Of a DNA stretch of 64,000 bases, positions 52,102 through 61,486 are shown one piece after another; within the stretch, counting starts at the first letter, position 1; each line of letters begins with the position of its first letter. Both the position numbers and the translations under genes were made by a program. Below the pieces are notes generated by a model. That model was given only the letters and a program-made list of their open reading frames with translations, did not search any database and was not told the DNA's origin. Source of the DNA: IDS-8 sp964607425 (GTDB lineage: Bacteria > Pseudomonadota > Gammaproteobacteria > Steroidobacterales > Woeseiaceae); the NCBI GenBank assembly GCA_964607425.1, contig CAZSKQ010000004.1, positions 1 to 64,000 of the forward strand, written 5' to 3'.

Positions 52102-55029
52102 ATGAGCTCGCTCGAGGAACGGTACGCCAGTTCGGCCCTGTTCGGCACGAATGCCGCGGCCATCGAAGCTCTCTACGAGCAATACATTGCCGATCCTGAT
52201 TCGGTACCGGAAAGCTGGCGCCGCTATTTCCGGTCGCTGGGCGCGCGCCAGGAGGAAATCCCGCACACGCCCATCCGCCGCGAGCTCCGGCAAACCGTGC
52301 GCCAGCCGCGGGGCAACGGTGCCTCGCCCGCGGCGACAGGCGCGGCACCCGGCCGCGCCGGCCAGGTGGCCAGTGAAAAGCAGGCGTCCGTTTCCCGCCT
52401 GATCCAGGTCTACGGCCTGCGCGGCCACCAGATCGCCGACATCGACCCTTTGGGGCTCATGGAGCGGCCGGTGCCCGGCGTGCTGAAGCTCGACTACCTC
52501 GGGTTGACCGAGGCCGACATGGATACGGAATTCTTCACCGGCGGCCTCGCCGGCACCGGCCGCCGGCGCATGAAGCTCCGCGACATCATCGCCCTCCTGA
52601 AAACGATCTACTGCGGCAAGATCGGCGCCGAGTTCGCGCATATCTCGCGTTCGCGCGAGCGCCTCTGGCTGCGGCATGAATTCGAGCAGGGCATGGTCTC
52701 CACCCGTTTGTCTCCGGACGAACGCCTGTGGATTCTCGAGCAGCTCACGGCGGCGGAAGGGATAGAACGCTACCTGCACACCCGTTTCGTCGGCCAGAAG
52801 CGTTTTTCGCTGGAAGGCGGTGAAAGCCTGATCCCGATGCTGGACGATCTCATCCAGCGCGGCGGCGAATCCGGTATCCGCGAGTTCGTCATCGGCATGG
52901 CGCACCGCGGGCGCATCAACGTGCTCGTGAACGTGCTCGGCAAGCCGCCGCAGGAGCTGTTCGAGGAATTCGAGGGCAACATCGATCCGACCCAGTTGAA
53001 AGGCTCCGGCGACGTCAAGTACCACAAGGGCTTCTCGGCTGACATGAAGACGCCCGGGGGTAACGTGCACATCGCCCTGGCATTCAACCCGTCGCACCTC
53101 GAGATCGTGGACCCGGTCGTCGAGGGCTCCGTGCGCGCCCGCCAGCAGCGCCGCGGTGACGTGGAGCGCGATGAAGTCCTGCCGGTGCTGATCCACGGGG
53201 ACGCCGCCTTTGCCGCCCAGGGCGTGGTCGCGGAGACCTTCCAGCTTTCCCAGACCAACGGCTTCAGGACCGGCGGCACGGTGCACATCGTTATCAACAA
53301 CCAGATCGGCTTCACCACCAGCCGGCCGTCGGATGCGCGCTCCACGCCGTACGCCACCGATATTGCCAAGATGGTCGAGGCGCCTATCTTCCACGTCAAC
53401 GGCGATGCCCCCGAGGAGGCGGTCTTCGTAACCCGGCTGGCGCTCGCCTACCGGCGCAAGTTCAAGAAGGACGTGGTAATCGACCTGGTCTGCTACCGGC
53501 GCCACGGCCACAACGAGGCCGATGAGCCGAGTGCGACCCAGCCGGTGATGTACGGGCGCATCCGCGATCACAAGACGGCCCGGCAGCTCTACGCCGCCCG
53601 GCTGGTCGAGGACGGCGTCATCGATGCCGGGAAAGCCGAACGCCTGCAGGAGGATTACCGGGATCGCCTGGACCGCGGTGAGCCCGTGCCGAAGTCCCTG
53701 CTCGGCAACATCGGTAACGAGTACACGGCCGACTGGAGCGCCTATTTCGATACGGAATGGGATGAAGAGGTCGACACGACCATCAGCCCGGAAAGGATCG
53801 CGGAGTACACGAAGAAGACGACGACCCTGCCGCCGGGCTTCGTCCTGCACGGGCGCGTCCAGCGCATAATCGACGAGCGGGCCCGCATGGGTGCCGGCGA
53901 GGTCGATATGGACTGGGGCTTTGCCGAGAGCATCGCCTTTGCCTCGCTGCTCGACGATGGCTTCGACTGCCGCATGACCGGCCAGGATACGAGCCGCGGC
54001 ACGTTCTTCCACCGGCACGCAGTGCTGCACAACCAGCAGAACCGCGATGAATTCGTGCCGCTGCAAACCATCGCGGACAACCCGTCGAGCTTCCGCGTGA
54101 TCGACTCGCTGCTGTCGGAAGAAGCGGTGCTCGGGTTCGAATACGGCTTCGCCACGACAGAACCGCGCACGCTGGTGATCTGGGAGGCGCAATACGGCGA
54201 CTTCGTAAACGGCGCACAGGTCGTGATCGACCAGTTCATCAGCTCCGGCGAGGCCAAGTGGGGGAGGATGTGCGGACTCGTCATCTTCCTGCCGCACGGC
54301 TACGAGGGGCAGGGACCGGAACACTCGTCCGCGCGTCTCGAACGCTTCCTGCAGCTCTGTGCGGAGAACAACATGCAGGTCTGCGTACCCTCGACGCCTG
54401 CCCAGATGTTCCACATGCTGCGGCGGCAGATGCTGCGCAACTACCGCAAGCCGCTCATCGTCATGACTCCCAAAAGCCTGCTGCGGCACAAGCTGTCGGT
54501 CTCGCCGCTCGGCGAGCTGTCGGAGGGCTCCTTCCGCACTATCGTGCCGGAAATCGATGCGATCGACCCGCAGGTGGCGCGGCGCGTCGTCTTCTGCAGC
54601 GGCAAGGTGTATTACGACCTGCTCGAAGCCCGCCGGGCAAACAACATGGACGACGTGGCACTCGTTCGTATCGAACAGCTCTACCCGTTCCCGGTCGACG
54701 AGTACGCTGCCACTCTCGAGGCATGGCCGAAAGCGGAGGAGGTCGTGTGGTGCCAGGAAGAGCCCCAGAACCAGGGTGCCTGGTACCAGATTCGCCATCG
54801 GCTGCAGGAGCCCCTCATCGAGGGGTTGCCGTTGTATTATGCTGGGCGGCCGAGCACCGCCGCGCCTGCGGCCGGCCTGCTCAAGATCCACCTGCGTGAG
54901 CAGCAGGCACTGGTGGAAGCCGCGCTGGGCGTGGATCTGAAGGACGGCAAATCGGTCCGGCCGGCCCGCAGTCGGCGTTCCGCGGGGCAGGGCAGCAAGA
55001 CCAAGCGCAAAAAAGGAAAGAGAAGCTGA
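52102..55029 (+). CDS. sucA: 2-oxoglutarate dehydrogenase E1 component
   Basis: Predicted 975-residue thiamine-diphosphate enzyme that decarboxylates 2-oxoglutarate in the TCA cycle. The N-terminal E2-binding region (AAAIEALYEQYIADPDSVPE), FVIGMAHRGRINVLVNVLGK, the LAFNPSHLEIVDPVVEG and IVINNQIGFTTS segments and the YRRHGHNEADEPS region identify it. E. coli SucA has 933 residues; here an N-terminal linker and a Lys/Arg-rich C-terminal tail of about 28 residues (SKTKRKKGKRS) account for the extra length. It precedes sucB by two bases. Confidence 0.97.
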   Translation: MSSLEERYASSALFGTNAAAIEALYEQYIADPDSVPESWRRYFRSLGARQEEIPHTPIRRELRQTVRQPRGNGASPAATGAAPGRAGQVASEKQASVSRLIQVYGLRGHQIADIDPLGLMERPVPGVLKLDYLGLTEADMDTEFFTGGLAGTGRRRMKLRDIIALLKTIYCGKIGAEFAHISRSRERLWLRHEFEQGMVSTRLSPDERLWILEQLTAAEGIERYLHTRFVGQKRFSLEGGESLIPMLDDLIQRGGESGIREFVIGMAHRGRINVLVNVLGKPPQELFEEFEGNIDPTQLKGSGDVKYHKGFSADMKTPGGNVHIALAFNPSHLEIVDPVVEGSVRARQQRRGDVERDEVLPVLIHGDAAFAAQGVVAETFQLSQTNGFRTGGTVHIVINNQIGFTTSRPSDARSTPYATDIAKMVEAPIFHVNGDAPEEAVFVTRLALAYRRKFKKDVVIDLVCYRRHGHNEADEPSATQPVMYGRIRDHKTARQLYAARLVEDGVIDAGKAERLQEDYRDRLDRGEPVPKSLLGNIGNEYTADWSAYFDTEWDEEVDTTISPERIAEYTKKTTTLPPGFVLHGRVQRIIDERARMGAGEVDMDWGFAESIAFASLLDDGFDCRMTGQDTSRGTFFHRHAVLHNQQNRDEFVPLQTIADNPSSFRVIDSLLSEEAVLGFEYGFATTEPRTLVIWEAQYGDFVNGAQVVIDQFISSGEAKWGRMCGLVIFLPHGYEGQGPEHSSARLERFLQLCAENNMQVCVPSTPAQMFHMLRRQMLRNYRKPLIVMTPKSLLRHKLSVSPLGELSEGSFRTIVPEIDAIDPQVARRVVFCSGKVYYDLLEARRANNMDDVALVRIEQLYPFPVDEYAATLEAWPKAEEVVWCQEEPQNQGAWYQIRHRLQEPLIEGLPLYYAGRPSTAAPAAGLLKIHLREQQALVEAALGVDLKDGKSVRPARSRRSAGQGSKTKRKKGKRS

Positions 55030-55031
55030 AC

Positions 55032-56288
55032 ATGGAGATCAAGGTTCCTGCATTGCCGGAATCCGTCAGTGACGCGACGCTGGTGGCCTGGCACAAGAAG
55101 CCGGGCGACAGGGTGACCCGCGACGAGAATCTCGTCGACCTGGAAACGGACAAGATCGTACTCGAAGTGCCGTCTCCCGCCTCCGGCACGCTGAAGGAGA
55201 TCAAGGTCGAAGACGGTGCGACGGTCAAAGCCGGCGACCTCATCGCGATCCTCGAAGAAGGCGCTGAAGGCGACGACGGCAAGGAGAAGGGGACCGGCGG
55301 CGCTGCCGCGGAAGCGCCGGCGGCGGGCGCGGCCGAAGTCGCGGACCCGCAGGAGGCCGCCGAGGACGTCAGCAAACCCCGCTCCGAGAGCGCACACGAC
55401 AAATTGAGCCCGTCCGTCCGCCGGCTGCTCGAAGAGCACGACCTCGACGCGGAAGCCGTCAGCGGCAGCGGCCGGGACGGCCGTATCACCAAGTCCGATG
55501 TGATGGACTACCTCAGGCAGCACGACGAAGCCGAAGAACGGGGCGAACCGGAGCGGCCGGTCGGCGAAACCGCCGCAGGTGCGCCGACGCGCAATGACCG
55601 GCGCGTGCCGATGACCCGGCTGCGGGCGCGCATCGCGGAAAGGCTGGTGGAAGCGCAGCACACCGCCGCGATGCTGACGACCTTCAACGAGATCGACCTG
55701 ACGAGAGTCATCGACCTGCGCAAGCGCTACCGGGAAGCCTTCGAGAAGGAACACGGCGTGAGGCTCGGCTACATGTCGTTCTTCGCCAAGGCCTCCGTGG
55801 AAGCGCTGAAGAAGTTTCCGGAGGTCAATGCCTCGATCGAAGGCAAGGACATCGTGTACCACGACTATTTCGACATCGGCATTGCCGTTTCGTCGGAGCG
55901 CGGCCTCATGGTCCCGGTGGTCCGCAATGTCGACCACCTGAGCTTCGCCGACATCGAGAAAGCCGTGGACAGCCTCGGCAAGAAAGTCCGCGGCGGCACG
56001 ATCGGCATGGATGAGCTCACCGGTGGCACCTTCACGATCACCAACGGCGGCATCTTCGGTTCGCTGCTGTCGACCCCGATCCTGAATCCCCCGCAGAGCG
56101 CGATCCTCGGCATGCACGCGATCCAGGAACGGCCCGTGGTGCAAAACGGCGAGGTGGTCGTGCGCCCGATGATGTACGTCGCGATGACCTACGATCACCG
56201 CATCATCGACGGCCGCGAAGCGGTGCAGTTCCTGGTCAGCATCAAGCAATCCCTGGAAGACCCGGGCCGGCTGCTCCTGCAATTCTGA
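55032..56288 (+). CDS. sucB: Dihydrolipoamide succinyltransferase (E2)
   Basis: Predicted 418-residue E2 component. An N-terminal lipoyl domain has the lipoylated Lys in DLETDKIVLEVPSP (residue about 43). An Ala/Glu-rich linker leads to the peripheral-subunit-binding domain (about 120-160, KLSPSVRRLLEEHDLDAEAV). The C-terminal catalytic domain ends with MTYDHRIIDGREAVQFL, containing the catalytic His and Asp. It is cotranscribed with sucA and followed by lpd. Confidence 0.97.
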   Translation: MEIKVPALPESVSDATLVAWHKKPGDRVTRDENLVDLETDKIVLEVPSPASGTLKEIKVEDGATVKAGDLIAILEEGAEGDDGKEKGTGGAAAEAPAAGAAEVADPQEAAEDVSKPRSESAHDKLSPSVRRLLEEHDLDAEAVSGSGRDGRITKSDVMDYLRQHDEAEERGEPERPVGETAAGAPTRNDRRVPMTRLRARIAERLVEAQHTAAMLTTFNEIDLTRVIDLRKRYREAFEKEHGVRLGYMSFFAKASVEALKKFPEVNASIEGKDIVYHDYFDIGIAVSSERGLMVPVVRNVDHLSFADIEKAVDSLGKKVRGGTIGMDELTGGTFTITNGGIFGSLLSTPILNPPQSAILGMHAIQERPVVQNGEVVVRPMMYVAMTYDHRIIDGREAVQFLVSIKQSLEDPGRLLLQF

Positions 56289-56384
56289 AGATGGCACAGA
56301 AGGCACATGTCTCCTGCGCGGCAGCAGCTTGCGGGGCCGCTCTCACGGGCGGCCCGGAACGTTCGTTATAAAAAAGGTACAGGA

Positions 56385-57812
56385 ATGGCCAACTCCTACG
56401 ACGTCATCGTCATCGGCGCGGGACCCGCGGGTTACATCGCCGCCATCCGTGCGGCGCAGAACGGTATGACCGTCGCGTGCATCGACCAATGGAAGAACCG
56501 CGACGGCAAGCATGCCTTCGGCGGCACCTGCCTGAATGCCGGCTGCATCCCGTCGAAGGCGATGCTCGAATCCTCGGAGCTCGCGTACCGCGCCGAGCAC
56601 GAGTTTGCTGCCCACGGCATCAAGCTGGCTTCGGTGGAGGTGGACGTCGCGGCCATGCAGAAGCGCAAGGCCACGATCGTGCGGCAGCTGACGGGCGGCA
56701 TCGCCGGCCTGTTCAAGGCGAACAAGGTGGAAGGGCTGGTCGGCCACGGCAAGCTTTTGGCCGATCGCAAGGTCGAGTTCACGCCGGAGTCCGGGGAAGC
56801 CCGGACGCTCGATGCGCGCTACGTGATCCTCGCGTCGGGTTCCGAACCCGTGGAGTTGAAGGTCGCGCCATTTGACGGCGAGTCCATCGTCGATTCCTGG
56901 GGCGCGCTGGAGTTCGATGAGGCGCCGAAGAAGCTCGGCATCGTCGGCGCCGGCATCATCGGCCTCGAACTCGGCAGCGTCTGGAACCGCCTCGGATCGG
57001 AGGTGGTAATTCTCGAGGCGCTCGACGACTTCCTGGCCGCTGTCGATCGGGAGATTGCCAGGGAGGCACAGAAGCAGTTCAGTAAACAGGGCCTGACGGT
57101 GCACCTCGGCGCCAGGGTGACGTCGGCGAAGAAATCCGGCAAGGGTGTGAAGGTCGAGTACGAGGACGCCAAGGGTAAGCAGTCGCTCGAGGTCGACAAG
57201 CTCGTGGTCGCGGTCGGCCGCCGCCCGTTCACGGCCGACCTGCTTGCCGAAGACTGCGGCATCCAGCCCGACGAGAAAGGCTTCATTCCGGTGGACGGGG
57301 AATGCCGCACCCGCGTGAATGGCGTGTTCGCCATCGGCGACTGCGTGCGCGGGCCGATGCTCGCACACAAAGGCTCGGAGGAGGGCGTCATGGCGGCCGA
57401 CCTCATTGCAGGCGAGGTGGCAGAGATGAACTACAACGTTATCCCGTCGGTGATCTACACCGCGCCGGAAATCGCCTGGGTCGGCAAGACGGAAGAAGAA
57501 GTGCAAGCCTCCGGCCGCGAGTACAAGACAGGCTCCTTCCCGTTCATGGCAAGCGGCCGCGCCAAGGCGATGGACCAGACCGCGGGCATGGCGAAAATCG
57601 TCTCCGCGGCGGACGATGACGAGATTCTCGGCGTGCATATCCTGGGCCCCATGGCCGGCGAGCTGATCGCCGAAGCCGTGCTGGCAATGGAGTTCTCCGC
57701 CAGCACGGAGGACCTGCAGCGCACCATTCACGCTCACCCGACGCTCGCGGAAGCGGTCCACGAAGCCGCGCTGGCCGCCGACAAACGCGCCCTCAACTAC
57801 CCCAACAAGTAG
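56385..57812 (+). CDS. lpdA: Dihydrolipoamide dehydrogenase (E3)
   Basis: Predicted 475-residue flavoprotein that reoxidises lipoamide in the 2-oxoglutarate dehydrogenase complex. FAD-binding VIGAGPAGYIAAIRAAQNGM, the redox disulfide GGTCLNAGCIPSK, NAD-binding IVGAGIIGLELGSVWNRLG and the C-terminal HAHPTLAEAVHEAAL base are all present. The ATG at 56385 begins the family N-terminus. Its TAG stop (57810-57812) is the GTAG foot of a REP element. Confidence 0.97.
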   Translation: MANSYDVIVIGAGPAGYIAAIRAAQNGMTVACIDQWKNRDGKHAFGGTCLNAGCIPSKAMLESSELAYRAEHEFAAHGIKLASVEVDVAAMQKRKATIVRQLTGGIAGLFKANKVEGLVGHGKLLADRKVEFTPESGEARTLDARYVILASGSEPVELKVAPFDGESIVDSWGALEFDEAPKKLGIVGAGIIGLELGSVWNRLGSEVVILEALDDFLAAVDREIAREAQKQFSKQGLTVHLGARVTSAKKSGKGVKVEYEDAKGKQSLEVDKLVVAVGRRPFTADLLAEDCGIQPDEKGFIPVDGECRTRVNGVFAIGDCVRGPMLAHKGSEEGVMAADLIAGEVAEMNYNVIPSVIYTAPEIAWVGKTEEEVQASGREYKTGSFPFMASGRAKAMDQTAGMAKIVSAADDDEILGVHILGPMAGELIAEAVLAMEFSASTEDLQRTIHAHPTLAEAVHEAALAADKRALNYPNK

Positions 57813-57931
57813 GAGCGCGTTCCCCCCCGGCGCCTGTAGGAGCGCGCATTGCGCGCGACCCCCCCCGGCGGCCAGCGTGTGCCGACCTCCCTTCCCGAAC
57901 GCGGCATCGCGCGCAATGCGCGCGCTCCTAC
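57809..57931. repeat. Three REP elements between convergent lpdA and relA
   Basis: A partial type B REP foot (GTAGGAGCGCG) at 57809, a complete forward type B REP at 57836-57860 and an inverted type B REP at 57903-57931 fill the space between two convergent genes. Both genes take their TAG stop codons from the outer REP feet (57810-57812 and 57930-57928). Confidence 0.93.
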
Positions 57932-60066
57932 GGGGCTCGTTTTACCGAGGTGACGTTGGGGAGCTGCTCCAGCCGGCCGATGACCCGCGAGAGCGCGGCC
58001 AGTCCCGGCACTGACAGCCCTAACTCGATGGTGGCCATCATCCGCTGTCGGTCGGTGCGTGTCTGCGAGCTGGCGACGCCGATTTTTTCGTCCGCCAGCA
58101 CGCTGCTGATATCGCGCAGCAACCCGTTCCGGTCAAAGGCCTGCACGACCAGCTCGACCGGGTAGGTGGCTTCGCTCGAATCGTTCCATTCAACCTCGAT
58201 CACGCGCTCCGGATACCGCGAACGCAGGTTGACGAAGTTGCGGCAATTGTAGCGGTGAATGCCGACACCGCGTCCCTTCGTGATGTAACCGGCGATCGGT
58301 TCGGGAGGCACCGGCCGGCAGCAGCGTGCCAGGTTGCACAGCAAGTCGTCCACGCCGCGAATGGCGAAGCGCTTGCCGTCCTTGTCGTGGCGGGCCGGCG
58401 GGCGCCGCCGCGGCAGGTCGGGTTCCGTGCTCCTGTGCAGCAGCTGCTGCAAGGCTCTCGCCACCGCGGCCGGCGTTATGTCGCCGGCGCCAAGCGCAAC
58501 GCACAGCTCGTCGGTGCTGGCGGCTTTCAGCTCCGCCGCGATCGTATCGACGGGCAGGTCGCGCGCGTTCAGGCGTGCCATTTCGCGTTCCAGTATCTCG
58601 CGGCCCTGCCGGCGGTTCTGCTCGCGATCCTGCTGCCGGAACCAGCTCCTGACCTTGGCCCGGCTGCGCGACGCGGCGAGATAGCCGTTTTGCGGACTGA
58701 GCCAGTCGCGGCTGGGCTGCGGATCGCGCGCGGTGATGATCTCGATGCGGTCGCCGTTCGCGACCTGGTAGGTCAGCGGCACCATGCGCCCGTTGACCTT
58801 CGCGCCCCGGCAGCGGTGGCCGATCTGCGTGTGCACGTGATAGGCAAAATCGAGCGGCGTCGACCCCGCCGGCAATTCCACCACGTCGCCTTTCGGGCTC
58901 AGTGCATAGACGCGGTCCTCGAACGCGTCGCCGCGAATCTGTTCGAGGAGATCGCCGTCCTCGTCGAAAGGCTCCAGCAGCCGCCGCAGGTAGCGGATCT
59001 TGTCGTCGAAAGCCGAACCGTGCCGGGGCGCATCGCCCTCCTTGTAACGCCAGTGCGCCGCCACGCCGAGCTCGGCGAAAGCGTGCATCTCGTGGGTGCG
59101 GATCTGCACCTCGACCGGGCGGCCCGCGGGACCGATCACCGCCGTGTGCAGCGAGCGGTACCCGTTGCCCTTGGGATTCGCGATGTAATCGTCGAACTCC
59201 CCGGGCAGGTACGACCAGCGGTTGTGCACGGCGCCCAGTGCCGCGTAGCAATCCGTCACGCTGTCGACCAGCACGCGCAAGGCGCGCACGTCGAAGATCT
59301 GCTCCAGCGGGCGGCCCTTGCGATGCATCTTGCGCCAGATACTGTAAATGTGTTTCGGCCGCCCGCTCACTTCGGCCTCGATGCCATTCTTCCCCAGCTC
59401 CGCACGCAAAATCTCGGCAAGCTCCGTCACCGAAGCTTCACGCTCCGCGCGCGTCTCCGCGAGCATCCGCGCGATGCGCGCATACCGCTCCGGCTCGAGG
59501 TAGCGGAAGGCCAGGTCCTCGAGCTGCCACTTGAGCTGCCAGATGCCGAGGCGGTTGGCGAGCGCCGCGTAGATCTCGCGCGTCTCGACCGCGAGGGCGC
59601 GTTGCGCGGCCGCCGGCGATTCCTTGGCCTGCTGCAGCCGGTGGAGCTGCTCGGCAATCCGGATCACCACCAGGCGGGGGTCGGACACCACTGCCAGCAG
59701 CATCTTGCGCAGTGCTTCGGACTGGCTGGTGGCAAGGGCTTCACCGGGTTGCCAGTCCCGGGGCAGGGCAAAGCGCCCGAGGCCGACCAGTTCCTCCACG
59801 GTGCGCCGCAGGCCGGCGAGCGGGGTCCCCTCGAGGTCCGCGATGTCCAGTGCGCCGTCGCGCACGAGCGGGTACACGCGGGCGGCCGCGAGCAGCGAGC
59901 GGGCGAGGCCGAGCGGCTCCAGCAGTGCCGCGATCGCCGCGCCCTCGGCACAGGCGGCCGCGCCCCGTTCGTGGTGGCAGGCGGATTCCGCAAGCTGTCG
60001 CGAGACGGCGACGATGTCGCCCGGTTCAAGGCTCGTTTGCGGATTTTCGGCTGGAGTTGCGATCAT
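57928..60066 (-). CDS. relA: GTP pyrophosphokinase RelA
   Basis: Predicted 712-residue stringent-response enzyme making (p)ppGpp. The N-terminal HD domain is degenerate: the HDxxED hydrolase motif is absent (VVIRIAEQLHRL in its place), so hydrolase activity is unlikely. The synthetase domain has GRPKHIYSIWRKM and the EFDD motif (LPGEFDDYIANPKGNGYRSL) typical of RelA rather than the RFKD of SpoT/Rel. TGS (VVELPAGSTPLDFAYHVH), a zinc-finger-like CNLARCC/CRNF segment and a C-terminal ACT domain follow. Start at 60066 or the in-frame ATG at 60114. Its TAG stop is a REP foot. Confidence 0.93.
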   Translation of the reverse strand: MIATPAENPQTSLEPGDIVAVSRQLAESACHHERGAAACAEGAAIAALLEPLGLARSLLAAARVYPLVRDGALDIADLEGTPLAGLRRTVEELVGLGRFALPRDWQPGEALATSQSEALRKMLLAVVSDPRLVVIRIAEQLHRLQQAKESPAAAQRALAVETREIYAALANRLGIWQLKWQLEDLAFRYLEPERYARIARMLAETRAEREASVTELAEILRAELGKNGIEAEVSGRPKHIYSIWRKMHRKGRPLEQIFDVRALRVLVDSVTDCYAALGAVHNRWSYLPGEFDDYIANPKGNGYRSLHTAVIGPAGRPVEVQIRTHEMHAFAELGVAAHWRYKEGDAPRHGSAFDDKIRYLRRLLEPFDEDGDLLEQIRGDAFEDRVYALSPKGDVVELPAGSTPLDFAYHVHTQIGHRCRGAKVNGRMVPLTYQVANGDRIEIITARDPQPSRDWLSPQNGYLAASRSRAKVRSWFRQQDREQNRRQGREILEREMARLNARDLPVDTIAAELKAASTDELCVALGAGDITPAAVARALQQLLHRSTEPDLPRRRPPARHDKDGKRFAIRGVDDLLCNLARCCRPVPPEPIAGYITKGRGVGIHRYNCRNFVNLRSRYPERVIEVEWNDSSEATYPVELVVQAFDRNGLLRDISSVLADEKIGVASSQTRTDRQRMMATIELGLSVPGLAALSRVIGRLEQLPNVTSVKRAP

Positions 60067-60079
60067 TTCATGAATATTG

Positions 60080-60094
60080 CGCACATAGTGTGCG
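60080..60094. promoter_or_regulatory. Short palindrome between relA and yebC
   Basis: CGCACA and TGTGCG form a perfect 6-bp inverted repeat around TAG in the divergent intergenic region. It could be an operator for either gene if relA starts at 60066; if relA starts at 60114 it is coding. Confidence 0.35.
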
Positions 60095-60172
60095 AATTCG
60101 AATACCGTTATCATACTGCCCCGGGCGCCCGCGCGCCCGCGACATTCTCAATGCAGCAAGCGACGAACCACC

Positions 60173-60916
60173 ATGGCCGGACACAGTAAATGGGCAAACA
60201 TCCAGCACCGCAAGGGTGCCCAGGACAAGAAACGCGGCAAACTGTTCACCAAGCTCATCCGCGAAATTACCGTGGCGGCCCGCATGGGCGGCGGCGACAT
60301 CGCATCCAATCCGCGCCTGCGCCTGGCCGTCGACAAGGCCAAGGCGCAGAGCATGCCGCGGGATAACATCGACCGGGCCATCAAGCGCGGCAGCGGCGAG
60401 GGCGGCGATGCCGAGTACCAGGAGATCCGCTACGAAGGGTACGGTCCCGGCGGCACGGCCGTGATCGTCGACTGCATGACCGACAACCGTAATCGCACCG
60501 CCGCCGACGTGCGGCACGCGTTCTCGAAGTACGGGGGCAATCTCGGGGCGGACGGCTCGGTGAATTACCTCTTCAACCATGTGGGGCTGCTGCTGTATCC
60601 GCCCGGGAGCGACGAAGACGCGATTATGGCCGCCGCGATCGAAGCCGGCGCCGAGGACGTCGTCGTGAGCGAGGACGAGTCGATCGAGGTGCTGACCGAC
60701 CCGGGCGAATTCGAGAGCGTGCGCGAAAGCATGCGTAAAGCCGGGTTTCCTCCCGAGCACGCGGAAGTCACGATGCGTGCGATGACGAGCACGGAGCTGG
60801 AGTTGCAGGACGCGCAAGCGATGCTCAAGATGCTCGAAACGCTCGAGGACCTCGATGACGTACAGAATGTCTACAGCAATGCCGATATCCCGGACGATGT
60901 CCTGGAAGCGAGCTGA
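60173..60916 (+). CDS. yebC: YebC/PmpR family protein
   Basis: Predicted 247-residue cytosolic protein. The N-terminus MAGHSKWANIQHRKGAQDKK and the GGDIASNPRLRLAVDKAKAQ segment are diagnostic for the family. Members have been described as transcriptional regulators and, in recent work, as ribosome-associated factors relieving proline stalls. It is followed by ruvCAB, a common arrangement. Confidence 0.96.
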   Translation: MAGHSKWANIQHRKGAQDKKRGKLFTKLIREITVAARMGGGDIASNPRLRLAVDKAKAQSMPRDNIDRAIKRGSGEGGDAEYQEIRYEGYGPGGTAVIVDCMTDNRNRTAADVRHAFSKYGGNLGADGSVNYLFNHVGLLLYPPGSDEDAIMAAAIEAGAEDVVVSEDESIEVLTDPGEFESVRESMRKAGFPPEHAEVTMRAMTSTELELQDAQAMLKMLETLEDLDDVQNVYSNADIPDDVLEAS

Positions 60917-60948
60917 GCTCCTGGTGCGCCCGGTAGAGGCACGCTGTT

Positions 60949-61479
60949 TTGGGTGATCGCCTGCGTATTCTCGGCCTCGATCCGGGCTCCCGGCTGACCG
61001 GCTTCGGGGTGATCGATTTCCTCGATGCCCGCGCCGAGTACGTTGCCAGCGGCTCGATTCGGAGCGTCCAGGGCTCGTTCGCGGAGCGCCTGCACCTGAT
61101 CTTTTCCGCCGTCGGCGAGATCACGGCGGATTACCGTCCGGACGTCGTGGTGATCGAGTCGGTGTTCGTGCACAGGAATCCCGGCAGCGCCCTGAAACTC
61201 GGGCATGCGCGTGCCGCGGCACTCTGCGCGACGTTCGAACGCAACATTGCTGTGTTCGAGTATGCGCCGCGCGAAATCAAGCAGGCCATTGTCGGCACCG
61301 GGGCCGCCACCAAGGCGCAGGTGCAGCACATGGTGACGTCTCTTTTGAACCTTCACGGGCAACCGGCACCGGACGCGGCGGATGCCCTGGCGGCGGCGCT
61401 TTGCCATGGTCACGCGCGCAGGCTGCAGGGCCGGCTCGCCGGCGCCGCGGCCAAAGCGGCCATGGCGGCGCTGCGGTGA
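60949..61479 (+). CDS. ruvC: Crossover junction endodeoxyribonuclease RuvC
   Basis: Predicted 176-residue Holliday-junction resolvase. Catalytic acidic residues lie in ILGLDPGSRLTGFG (first Asp), VVIESVFVHRNPGSALKLGH (Glu) and DAADALAAALCHGH (two Asp). A TTG start is inferred, because the family N-terminus begins directly after it. It precedes ruvA by seven bases. Confidence 0.95.
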   Translation: MGDRLRILGLDPGSRLTGFGVIDFLDARAEYVASGSIRSVQGSFAERLHLIFSAVGEITADYRPDVVVIESVFVHRNPGSALKLGHARAAALCATFERNIAVFEYAPREIKQAIVGTGAATKAQVQHMVTSLLNLHGQPAPDAADALAAALCHGHARRLQGRLAGAAAKAAMAALR

Positions 61480-61486
61480 GCCGGCC

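Noticed and set aside
52009..54891. A 960-codon open frame on the minus strand
   Set aside because: It lies entirely opposite sucA and reads as charge-rich sequence without motifs. It is a GC-driven shadow frame.
58255..60189. A 644-codon open frame on the plus strand
   Set aside because: It is antisense to relA, whose domains are unambiguous.
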